NCBI RefSeq assembly: GCF_003086295.3
Contig: NC_092044.1
Location: 76,718,024 to 76,782,023 of the forward strand
Origin: Arachis hypogaea
Taxonomy: Eukaryota > Streptophyta > Magnoliopsida > Fabales > Fabaceae
DNA: 64,000 bases
Direction of reading: 5' to 3'
Shown piece after piece: positions 1-9,799 of this stretch; position 1 is the first letter of the stretch, and each line of letters starts with the position of its first letter. The notes under the pieces were generated by a model. The model did not search any database. It worked only from the letters and a program-made list of their open reading frames with translations, and was not told the origin of the DNA. A program made the position numbers and the translations under genes.

Positions 1-507
1 CATTCAAAAGGACAAAGCCAAACACGCCCCAAGCCTATTAGGAATCAAGCAAAGAGATCGGGAGAGTCTTCGTAGCTACATGGAGAGGTTCAACAAAGCA
101 TGCCTGGACATACAAAGCCTACCGATAGAAGCAGCCATCATGGGTTTCATCAATGGCCTGCGAGAAGGATCTTTTAGTCATTCCATATCAAAGAAACAGC
201 CAACATCTTTGAATGAAGTGCAGGAATGAGCTGAGAAGTACATCAACATGGAGGAAAACTCTCGACTAGGAGAGACCTCAAAATCCGGATTCTCCTACTC
301 CTCCCGGGATAAGGATAAAGTGTCCAAGAAAAAGGAAGATCAATACGGCGAGAAGCTTAAAAAATACAACAACTAAGCCCAAAATCTTGTGGATGTTTAC
401 CGAGAAGTATGCCATACTGAGAAGATCCCACCACCTCACCCACTCAAAAGCAAGAAAGGAGGAGGAAACTTGATGACTAAAATTCACTACCCCTTTCAAA
501 AATTTAG
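1..507 (+). pseudogene. Ty3/gypsy gag fragment, 5' end outside window
   Basis: One forward frame reads a retrotransposon Gag core: a QRDRESLRSYMERFNKA-like stretch near 50-105, then a run ending in EKYINMEENSR near 235-265, then a basic tail with HTEKIPPPHPLKSKKGG near 415-465. This matches the capsid half of Ty3/gypsy Gag; Gag packages element RNA. The frame has stops at 227-229 (TGA) and 374-376 (TAA), so it is dead. The spacing and basic tail look more like Tat/Retand-type Gag than the Gags of the other elements here, but that is tentative. It is cut by the end of B's 3' LTR at about 508, so it belongs to the element into which B inserted. Confidence 0.75.
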
Positions 508-555
508 TGAATTAGTTCTTTTGGCAAGCGCACCAAAATTATCACCAAGTAATAA

Positions 556-571
556 CCCACAGTAGAGTGGG
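556..571 (-). promoter_or_regulatory. U5-type LTR hairpin of B
   Basis: In minus sense this reads CCCAC, loop TCTACT, GTGGG, then TTATTACTTGG. The same place in other LTR families holds a different stem (CCTTAC/GTAAGG in A, G and K; CTCAC/GTGAG in H) before the same TTATTACTTG. The role is unknown; it lies in R/U5, so it would be in the RNA. Confidence 0.55.
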
Positions 572-1068
572 ATCGTATCCACATAGATTTGCAAATCCAA
601 GCAGTTTTAGTTGATTGATGAATTAGTTAAGCAGATCAAAAAGATCATGAAGTGCAAAATTGTAAATGACATAAATGTAAATGACTAGAATGTAAAGAAA
701 AACAATAAAGTACAGAAATGGAAATTGCTGAATGTAAAGGGCTGAATCATAAATGACTTGAATGTAAATGGGAATGGGGAATTGCTGAATGTAAAATTAA
801 GCAGTAAAGAAATGGATAGATAAGAATGGGAAAATTCATTGAGATTGGGAGATGTTGTCTCTTTGGATCAAATCTAGCTTAGATCCTCTTCAATCATGCA
901 ACTCGTTGACCTCTTGGCAATCATGATTGATTGAGCCCCAATCCCTTGGTGACTCAATATCTCAGATCTTGATCAATAGCCAACTCCTTGGTCTAATTGC
1001 TCATGAAGAGAGATATGCTTGGTCCCTGATTATACCACACACCCTTGTAGAGCCAGGTAGAGGGGGAA

Positions 1069-2734
1069 TGATGAGCGGATAATTTATACGCTTTTTGGCA
1101 TTGTTTTTAGGTATTTTTTAGTATGATCTAGTTACTTTTAGGGATGTTTTCATTAGTTTTTATGTTAAATTCACATTTCTGGACTTTACTATGAGTTTGT
1201 GTCTTTTTCTGTGATTTCAGGAAATTTCTGGCTGAAATTGAGGGACCTGAGCAAAACTCTGATAAAAGGTTGACAAAGGACTACTGATGCTGTTGGATTC
1301 TGACCTCCCTGCACTCGAAATAGATTTTCTGGAGATACAGAACTTCAAATGGCGCGCTCTTAACGGCGTTGAAAAGTAGACATCTATAGCTTTCCAGCAA
1401 TATATAATAGTCCATACTTTATTCGTAATTAGACGACATAAACTGGCGCTCAACGCCAGTTCCATGTTGCATTCTGGAGTCAAACGCCAGAAACACGTCA
1501 CGAACCAGAGTTGAACGCCTAAAACACATTTTACAACTTGGCGTTCAACTCCAAGAGAAGCCTCAACTCGTGGATGGATCAAGCTCAGCCCAAGCACACA
1601 TCAAATGGGCCCCGGAAGTGGATTTCTGCATCAATTACTTACTTCCGTAAACCCTAGTAGCTAGTCTAGTATAAAAAAGACGTTTTACTATTGTATTAGA
1701 AATCTTTGGTCTCAGTTTTATTTTATTATTTATCTTAGGAGACTATTGATCACATTTTGGGGGCTGGCCATTCGGCCATGCCTGGACCTTCATCACTTAT
1801 GTATTTTCAACGGTGGAGTTTCTACATACCATAGATTAAGGGTGTGGAGCTCTGCTGTACCTCGAGTTTTAATGCAAGTACTTCTATTTTTTATTCAATT
1901 CGACTTATTCTTGTTCTAAGATATTCATTGCACTTCAACTTGATGAATGTGATGATCCGTGACACTCATCATCATTCTCACGTATGAACGCGCGTGACTG
2001 ACAACCACTTCCGTTCTACATTAGACCGGGCGCATATCTCTTGGATTCTTTAATCAGAATCTTCGTGGTATAAGATAGAATTGATGGCGGCATTCATGGG
2101 AATCCGGAAAGTCTAACCTTGTCTGTGGTATTCCAAGTAGGATTTCGGGATTGAATGACTGTGACGAGCTTCAAACTCGCGATTGCTGGGCGTGATGACA
2201 AACGCAAAAGAATAAAGGGATTCTATTCCAGCATGATCGAGAACCAACAGATGATTAGCCGTGCTGTAACAGAGCATTTGGACTATTTTCACTGAGAGGA
2301 TAGGATGTAGCCATTGACAACGGTGATGCCCTACATACAGCTTGCCATGGAAAGGAGTAAGAAGGATTGGATGAAAGCAGTAGGAAAACAGAGATTCAGA
2401 AGGAACAGAGCACCTTCATACACCTATCTGAAATTTCCACCATTAGATTACATGAGTAACTTTATCTTTATTTTTTATTTAATTTATTATTATTATTCGA
2501 AAAACCAATAATCTCTTAAATTAGTTAAATCCGCCTGACTAGGATTTACAAGATGACCATAGCTTGCTTCATACCAACAATCTCTGTGGGATCGACCCTT
2601 ACTCACGTAAGGTATTACTTGGACGACCCAGTACACTTGCTGGTTAGTTGTGCGGAGTTGTGACAAAGTGTGATTTATGTTTGAGAGCACCAAGTATTTG
2701 GAGCCATTGTTGATGATCACAATTTCGTCCACCA
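1069..2734 (+). repeat. 5' LTR of element A
   Basis: It begins TGATGAGCGGATAATTT and ends CGTCCACCA, six bases before the primer site. About 310 bases in lies the shared U3 block with ATATATAATAG (about 1401-1410), a likely TATA region. Near the end is the U5 hairpin CCTTAC-TCAC-GTAAGG (2597-2612). GGCGTT/AACGCC words occur at 1443-1560. It matches the 3' LTR at 9800-11426 throughout. Confidence 0.92.
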
Positions 2735-2740
2735 AGTTTT

Positions 2741-2758
2741 TGGCGCCGTTGCCGGGGA
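2741..2758 (+). other. Primer binding site, tRNA-Asp type (A)
   Basis: TGGCGCCGTTGCCGGGGA is complementary to the 3' end of plant tRNA-Asp, the primer typical of Athila-type elements. It lies 6 bases after the 5' LTR. The same sequence recurs at 26913-26930 and 62948-62965, and with changes at 22553-22570 and 40188-40205. Confidence 0.9.
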
Positions 2759-4304
2759 TTGTTCGAGTATGGACAACTGACGGTTAATCTTGTTGCTCAA
2801 ATTAGGTAATTTTATTTTTGTTTTATTTTCAAAAAAAAATTTTCAAAAAAAAATCCTTCAAAAATTTCTTCTCTTTTTCGTTTTTCTAAAGAATATTTTT
2901 GAAAAAAAAAAAGAAAATACAAAAAAATCATAAAATCATAAAACAAAAAATATTTTGTGTTTCTTGTTTGAGTTTTTAGTCAATTTTTAAGATTGGTGTC
3001 AATTGCATGTTTTAAAAATTTTATGCATGTTTCTAAAATTCATGCATTCATGGTGTTCTTCATGATCTTCAAGTTGTTCTTGGTAAGTCTTCTTGTTTGA
3101 TCTTAATGTTTTCTTGTTTTGTGTCTTTTGTTGTTTTTCATGTGCATCTTTGCATTAATATTTTTTAAGCATTAAAGATTTCTAAGTTTGATGTCTTGCA
3201 TGTTTTCTTTGCATAAAAATTTTTTCAAAAATATGTTCTTGATGTTCATCATAATCTTCAAAGTGTTCTTGGTGTTTATCTTGACATTCATAATGTTCTT
3301 GCATGCATCATGTGTTTTGATTCATAATTTTCATGTTGTGAGTCATTTTTATGTTTTTCTCTCTCATAATTAAAAATAAAAAAATAAAAAAACATCGTTT
3401 CCTTAATTTACTCATAATTTTCAAAAATTTGAGATGACTTAGTCAAAAGTTTTTAAAATTAGTTGTTTCTTACAAGTCAAGTCAATTTTCAATTTTAAAA
3501 ATCTTATCTTTTCAAAATCTTTTTCAAAAATAATATCTTTTCCATTTTTTTACTATTTTTCGAAAATTCTTTAAAATATTTTTTCAAAAATCTTTTTCTT
3601 AATTTTATCTTTATTTTCGAAAATTATGCTAACAATTAATGTGATTGGTTCAAAAATTTGAAGTTTGTTACTTTCTTGTTAAGAAAGGTTCAATCTTTAA
3701 ATTCTAGAATCTTATCTTTTAGTCTTTTGTTAGTCAAGTAATTAATTTTAATTTTAAAAATTAAATCTATCTTATCTTATCTTTTATATCATATCTTTTT
3801 CAAAATTCTATCTTTTTCAAAAATTTGATTTTAAAATATAGCTTTTCTAACTTCTTATCTTCTTATCTTTTAAAATTTAATTTTCAAATCTTTTTCAACT
3901 AACTATTTGACTTTTTGTTTGTTTCTTATCTTTTTCAAAACCACCTAACAACTTCTCTCTCTCTAATTTTCGAAAATACCTCCCTCTTTTTCAAAAAAAT
4001 TCTTTTTAATTAACTAATTATTTTAGATTTTAATTTTAATTCTATCTCATCTTTAATTTTCGAAAATCATTAACTCCTTTTCAAAATTAATTTTCGAATT
4101 CTCTCTCTCTCATCTTCTTCTATTTATTTTTTTATTTACTAACACTTCTCTTCACCTCTCTTCATCTCCAATCACTGCCTCTATCCTTACCCTTGTGTTT
4201 GGATTCTCCTTTCTTTATTCTTTTCTTCTTCTACTAATAATAAGGATCCTCTTTATTGTGACATAGAGGATTCCTCTTCCTTTTCTTTTTCTCTTCTCTT
4301 TCAT
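2759..4304 (+). other. Untranslated leader of A
   Basis: This is a 1.5-kb AT-rich leader without a convincing ORF. It opens with GACAACTGACGG, shared with D (22586 on), F, G and J. It is rich in TTTTTCAAAAA runs and the palindrome TTTTCGAAAA (near 3559, 3618, 3970, 4059), and turns CT-rich before gag. Short ORFs here are low-complexity noise. Confidence 0.7.
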
Positions 4305-6061
4305 ATGAGCAGGAACAAGGAAAAAGACACTCTTGTTGAAGCTGATCCTGAACCTGAAAGGACTCTGAAAAGAAAACTAATAGAAGCTAAATTACAACAA
4401 TCCAGAGGCAACTTTTCTGAAATTTTCGAACAAGAGAAGGAGATGTCAGCCGAACCCAACAATAATAATGCAGGGAGGATGCTTGGTGATTTTACTAAAC
4501 CCACGTCCAAGTTTGATGGAAGAAGCATCTTAATTCCTGCCATTGGAGCAAACAATTTTGAGCTGAAACCTCAATTAGTTGCTTTAATGCAACAGAACTG
4601 CAAGTTTCATGGACTTCCATCTGAAGATCCTTACCAGTTTTTAACTGAGTTCTTGCAGATTTGTGGGACTGTTAAGATGAATAGAGTAGATCCTGAAGTC
4701 TACAGGCTCATGCTTTTCCCTTTTGCTGTAAGAGACAGAGCTAGAACATGGTTGGACTCACAACCTAAAGATAGCCTGGACTCCTGGGATAAGCTGGTCA
4801 TGGCCTTCTTGGATAAATTCTTTCCTCCTCAAAAGCTGAGCAAGCTTAGAGTGGATGTTCAGACCTTCAAGCAAAAAGATGGTGAATCCCTCTATGAAGC
4901 TTGGAAAAGATACAAGCAAATAACCAAAAAGTGTCCTTCTGACATGTTTTCAGAGTGGACCATATTAGATATATTCTATTATGGTCTATCTGAGTTTTCC
5001 AAAATGTCATTGGACCACTCTGCAGGTGGATCCATTCACCTAAGAAAACGCCTGCAGAAGCTCAGGAACTTATTGACATGGTTGCAAATAACCAATTCAT
5101 GTACACTTCTGAGAGGAATTCCGTGAATAATGGGATGCCTCAGAGGAAGGGAGTTCTTGAAATTGATGCTCTGAATGCCATAATGGCTCAGAACAAAGTG
5201 TTGACTCAGCAAGTCAACATGATTTCTCAAAGTCTGAATGGATGGCAAAATGCATCCAACAGTACTAAAGAGGCATCTTCTGAAGAAGAAGCTTATGATC
5301 CTGAAAACCCTACAATGGCAGAGGTAAATTACATGGGTGAACCTTATGGAAACACCTATAATTCATCATGGAGAAATCATCCGAATTTCTTATGGAAGGA
5401 TCAACAAAAGCCTCAACAAGGCTTTAATAATGGTGGAAGAAATATGCTCAACAATATCAAGCCTTATCCATCATCTTCTCAGCAACAGACAGAGAATTAT
5501 GAACAGAATACCTCTAACTTAGCAAACTTAGTCTCTGATCTGTCTAAGGCCACTTTAAGTTTCATGAATGAAAAAAGGTCCTCCATCAGAAATCTGGAGG
5601 CACAAGTGGGTCAGCTGAGTAAGAAAATCACTAAAACCCCTCCTAGTACTCTACCAAGCAACACTGAAGAAAATCCAAAAAGAGAGTGCAAGGCCATTGA
5701 TATAATCAATATGGCCAAATGCAAGGAGGAGGGAGAGGATGCGAATCCCAATGAGGAAGATCTCATGGGACGTCTCTCAAGCAGGAAGGAGTTCCCTATT
5801 GAGGATTCAAAGGAATCTGAGGCTCATATAGAGACCGTAAAGATTCCATTAAATCTCCTTCTGCCATTTATAAGCTCTGAAGATTATCCTTCCTCTGAAG
5901 AGGATAAAGATGTAATTGGAGAGCAAGTTGCTCAATATCTAGGAGACATCATGAAGCTGAATGCCAAGTTATTTGGTAATGAGACGTGGGAAGGTGAACC
6001 TCCCTTGCTCATTAGTGAACTTGATACATGGGTTCAGCAAACTTTACCTCAAAAGAAATAA
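4305..6061 (+). pseudogene. gag of element A, frameshifted
   Basis: ATG at 4305 opens MSRNKEKDTLVEADPEPERTL, shared with F. The Gag core follows: FLQICGTVKMNRVDPEVYRL (residues about 115-140), RDRARTWLDSQPKDSL, FFPPQKLSKLR and YEAWKRYKQITKKCPSDM (about 200-225). Near 5047 the reading moves one frame; the rest continues through VANNQFMY to VQQTLPQKK. A stop (TAA, 6059-6061) separates it from the protease in the same frame. A conserved coiled segment ending SIRNLEAQVGQLSKK lies near 5585-5630. Gag would form the RNA particle. It was inactivated by at least one frameshift. F carries a stop at the same codon. Confidence 0.88.
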
Positions 6062-6640
6062 GATCCTGGGAAATTCTTAATACCCTGTACCATAGGCACC
6101 ATGACCTTTGAGAAAGCTCTGTGTGACCTAGGGTCAGGCATAAATCTTATGCCACTCTCTGTAATGGAGAAGCTGGGGATCATTGAGGTACAACCTGCCT
6201 TATTCTCATTACAATTGGCAGACAAGTCAGTAAGACAAGCTTATGGATTAGTAGAGGACATGTTAGTAAAGGTTAAAGGCCTTTACATCCCTGCTGATTT
6301 CATAATCTTAGACACTAGAAAGGAGGAGGATGAATGCATCATCCTTGGAAGACCTTTCCTAGCCACAACAGAAGCTGTGATAGATGTTAACAGAGGAGAA
6401 TTAGTCCTTCAATTGAATGGGGACTACCTTGTGTTTAAGGCACACGGCCATCCTTCTGTAACAAGGGAGAGTAAGCATGCAGATCTTCTCTCAGTACAGA
6501 GTCAAACAGAGCCCCCACAGTCAAACTCTAAGTTTGGTGTTGGGAGGCCACAACCAAACTCTAAGTTTGGTGTTGAATCCCCACAACCAAACTCTAAGTT
6601 TGGTGTTGGGACTATACAACATTGACCTGATCACCTGTGA
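6062..6640 (+). pseudogene. Retropepsin-like protease domain of A
   Basis: After the in-frame stop the frame continues [20 protein letters not shown] and the active-site-like [11 protein letters not shown] (near 6121-6150), then LGRPFLATTEAVIDV, the second half of a plant Ty3 protease. The usual motif is DLGASIN; here A is S and S is G. The tail has three near-identical coding repeats of QPNSKFGV (6516-6615); their DNA contains AAGTTTGGTGTTG. The frame first stops at 6625 and again at 6638-6640, the stop whose distance to the downstream hairpin equals that in F. No RT follows. Confidence 0.8.
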
Positions 6641-6656
6641 GGCTCCATGAGAGCCC

Positions 6657-6706
6657 ACTGTCAAGCTATTGACATTAAAGAAGCGCTTATTGGGAGGCAA
6701 CCCAAT
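6657..6706 (+). promoter_or_regulatory. Post-ORF double hairpin, copy in A
   Basis: It reads GTCAAGCTATTGAC (stem GTCAA/TTGAC), then TAAAGAAGCGCTT with the palindrome AAGCGCTT, then ATTGGG-AGGCAA-CCCAAT (6689-6706). The GAC starts 30 bases after the TGA at 6638-6640. Related copies follow the stop of the preceding ORF in B, C, E, F and G, with different stem bases but similar loops. Function unknown. Confidence 0.7.
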
Positions 6707-6849
6707 TTTTATTTATCTAATTTTATTTTATTTTATTGTTCTTTTATGTTTTATTAGGTTCATGATCATGTGGAGTCACGAAAAAAATATTAAAATTAAA
6801 AATAGAATAAAAAACAGCAAAAGAAAAATCACACCTTGGAGGAAGGACT

Positions 6850-7095
6850 TACTGGCGTTTAAACGCCAGTAAGGAGCATCTGGCTGGCGTTCAACGCCAG
6901 AACAGAGCATGGATCTGGCGTTGAACGCCAGAAATAAGCAACATCCCGGTGTTCAAATGCCAAGAATGCACCCTGAGGAGAGCTGGTGCTGAACGCCAGA
7001 AACAAGCATGGAACTGGAGTTGAACGCCAGAAACATGCTGCACATGGGCGTTGAACGCCCAGAACATGCATCACTTCAGCGTTTAAACGCCATAA
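6850..7095 (+). repeat. Array of GGCGTT/AACGCC palindromic words (A)
   Basis: About eight imperfect copies of CTGGCGTTNAACGCCAG, spaced roughly 30-40 bases and separated by variants of AACATGCATGG. Each word is self-complementary and could form a short hairpin. Similar arrays are at 34110-34390 (F), 39394-39545 (F leader), 56295-56635 (G), 60640-60840 (G gag) and in the LTRs. The ORFs read through them are by-products. Confidence 0.85.
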
Positions 7096-7489
7096 TTGCA
7101 TGGAAAGGCATTTTACATGCCTAATTGGTGCATGGATGTAAATCCTTGACACCTCAGGATCTGTGGATCCCACAGGATCATCTCAGGATCTGTGGATCCC
7201 ACAAGATCCCCACCTACCAAATTCTCACCCTACCTCCTAATAATCCTATAACACACTTTCCCAAAAACCCTTCACCAATCACCTCAATCTCTCTTCCCAA
7301 TTACCCCCTTCACCACTCACATCTATCCACTATTCCCCATCAACCCCACCTACCTTCAAAATTCAAATTTCTTTCCCACCCAAACCCACCCTAAATGGCC
7401 GAACCTACCCCCTCTCCTCTCCCTATATAAACCCCTCTATTCTCCTTAATTTTCTTCTTCTTCTTCTTCTTCTTCTCTTCTTTCATCTC

Positions 7490-7524
7490 TTGCTTGAGGG
7501 CGAGCAATATTTTAAGTTTGGTGT
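7490..7524 (+). promoter_or_regulatory. Hairpin plus AAGTTTGGTGT box before ORF3 (A)
   Basis: TTGCTTG-AGGG-CGAGCAA (7490-7507) is followed after 6 bases by AAGTTTGGTGT (7514-7524), 38 bases before the ORF3 ATG. The same pair of signals stands at the 3' LTR border (9763-9799). A CTT run (7451-7480) lies just upstream. Confidence 0.65.
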
Positions 7525-7562
7525 GGTAAAAGCATAAGCTTTTTGTTTTTCCATTACTGTTG

Positions 7563-8706
7563 ATGGCACCTAAGGCCGGAGAAACCTCTAAAAAAGGGAA
7601 AGAGAAGACAAAAGCTTCCACCTCCGAGTCATGAGAGATGGAAAGATTCATCTCCAAAGCCCATCAAGACCACTTCTATGATGTTGTGGCCAAGAAGAAG
7701 GTGATCCACGAGGTCCTTTTCAAGCTCAATAAAAATGAGTATCCGGAGATCCGACATGAGATCCAAAGAAGAGATTGGGAAGTTCTAACCAACCACATCC
7801 AACAAGTCGGAATCTTAATGGTTCAAGAGTTCTATGCCAATGCATGGATCACTAGGAACCATGATCAAAGTAAGAACCCAAACCCAAAGAATTATCTTAC
7901 AATGGTTCGGGGAAATACTTATATTTTAGTCCGGAAAATGTGAGGTTGGCGTTCAACTTGCCCATGATGTAGATGCACGCCCCTACACTAGAAGGGTCAA
8001 CTTTAATCAAAGGTTGGACCAAGTCCTTATGGACATATGTGTGGAAGGAGCTCAATGGAAAAGAGACTCCAAAGGCAAGCCGGTTCAACTAAGAAGACTG
8101 GACCTCAAGCCTGTGGCTAGAGGATGGTTGGAGTTCATCCAACGCTCCCTCATCCCCACTAGAAACCGATCTGAAGTTACTGTGGATCGGGCCATCATGA
8201 TTCATAGCATCATGAATGGAGAGAAAGTAGAAGTTCATGAAGTTATCTCCCATGAATTCTACAAAATAGCTGATAAGTCCTCTACTTTGGCAAGGCTAGC
8301 TTTTCCTCATCTTATTTGCCATCTATGTTACTCAGCTGGAGTTATCATAGAAGGAGACATCCTCATTAAGGAGGACAAGCCCATCACTAAGAAAAGGATG
8401 GAGCAAACAAGAGAGCCCACACATGGAACGCAAGAGACGCATAAGGAAGCTCATTACCAAGAAATCCCGGAGATGCCTCAAGGGATGCACTTTCCTCCCA
8501 ACAACTATTGGGAACAACTCAACACTTCCTTAGAAGATTTGAGTTACAATGTGGATCAATTAAGGGTGGAACATCAAGAGCACTCCATCATTCTCCATGA
8601 AATTAGAGAAGATCAAAGAGCAATGAGGGAGGAGCAACAAAGGCAAGGAAGGGACATAGAAGAGCTTAAGAACATCATTGGTCCTTCAAGAAGAAGATGC
8701 CACTAA
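7563..8706 (+). pseudogene. ORF3, 'putative plant transposon protein' type (A)
   Basis: The ATG at 7563 gives MAPKAGETSKK, matching F's ORF3 start. A TGA at 7632-7634 replaces the Trp codon seen in F. The frame continues MERFISKAHQDHFYDVV, EIQRRDWEVL and VQEFYANAW, shifts frame near 7905 and again before 8014, then reads ARGWLEFIQRSLIPTRNRSE and ARLAFPHLICHLCYSAGV, and ends in a charged coiled tail (8430-8706). This family is found downstream of pol in Athila-like elements, in the place of an env-like gene. Its function is not established. It is about 380 codons if the shifts are ignored; no signal peptide or membrane segment is evident. Confidence 0.75.
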
Positions 8707-9762
8707 GGTGGATTCATTCCTTGTTCTTATTTTTTTCTGTTTTTCGTTTTTATCTATGTTTTGTGTCTCTACTTCATGATCATTAGTATGTAGTAACTAT
8801 GTCTTAAAGCTATGAATAAATTCCATAAATCCTTCACCTCTCTTAAATGAAAAATGTTTTTAATTCAAAAGAACAAGAAGTACATAAATTTTGAAAATTA
8901 TCCTTGAATTTAGTTCAATTATATTAATGTGGTAACAATACTTTTTGTTTTTTGAATGAATGCTTGAACAGTGCATAATTTTGATCTTGTTGTTTATGAA
9001 TGTTAAAATTGTTGGCTCTTGAAAGAATGATGAACAAAGAGGAATGCTATTGATAATTTGAAAAATCATGAAAATCGATTCTTGAAGCAAGAAAAAGAAG
9101 TGAAAAAGCAAAAGCTTGTGAAAAAAAATGGCGAAAAAAATTTTAAAAGAAAAAAAAGAGCAAGCAGAAAAAGCCAATAGCCCTTAAAACCAAAAGGCAA
9201 GGGTAAAAAGGATTCAAGGCTTTGAGCATCAATGGATAGGAGGGCCCAAGGAAATAAATCCAGGCCTAAGCGGCTAAATCAAGCTGTCCCTAACCATGTG
9301 CTTGTGGCATGCAGGTCCAAGTGAAAAGCTTGAGACTGAGTGGTTAAAGTCGTGATCCAAAGCAAAAAAAAAAGGGTGTGCTTAAGAGCTCTGGACACCT
9401 CTAACTGGGGACTCTAGCAAAGCTGAGTCACAATCTGAAAAGGTTCACCCAGTCATGTGTCTGTGGCATTTATGTATCCGGTGGTAATACTGTAAAATAA
9501 AGTGCTTAGGGCCACGGCCAAGACTCATAATAGTAGCTGTATTCAAGAATCAACAAACTTAACTAGGAGAATCAATAACACTATCTGAAATTCTAAGTTC
9601 CTATAGATGCCAATCATTCTAAACTTCAAAGGAGAAAGTGAGATACCAAAACTGTTCAGAAGCAAAAAGCTACAAGTCCCGCTCATCTAATTAGAATTAA
9701 TATTTATTGATATTTTAGAATTTATAGTATATTCTCTTATTTTTATCCTAATTGATTTTCAG
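8707..9762 (+). other. Conserved 3' tail between ORF3 and PPT (A)
   Basis: This is non-coding. The stretch 9205-9500 (GGGCCCAAGGAAATAAATCC, then CATGCAGGTCCAAGTGAAAAG, then GTGTCTGTGGCATTTATG) is well kept in F (32720-32930) and G (54930-55240), although the surrounding sequence drifts. It was probably retained for a cis role such as packaging or 3' end formation; this is inferred only. Confidence 0.6.
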
Positions 9763-9799
9763 TTGCTTGGAGACAAGCAACAATTTAAGTTTGGTGTTG
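9763..9799 (+). promoter_or_regulatory. 3' LTR border: hairpin plus AAGTTTGGTGTTG (PPT position, A)
   Basis: TTGCTTG-GAGA-CAAGCAA (9763-9780) is followed 6 bases later by AAGTTTGGTGTTG (9787-9799), which directly abuts the LTR at 9800. This is where the plus-strand primer must lie, yet it is not a classical polypurine tract. Confidence 0.7.

Noticed and set aside
1..507. This gag and element E as two halves of one element split by B
   Set aside because: Both are plus strand, but the gag looks like another lineage and E resumes in integrase, so a joint origin is not supported.
1064..1068. Target duplication for element A
   Set aside because: GGGAA on the left and AGGGA on the right do not match cleanly; I did not force a TSD.
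7391..7657. Minus-strand ORF with a poly-Lys run
   Set aside because: It is the complement of a CTT microsatellite upstream of A's ORF3.
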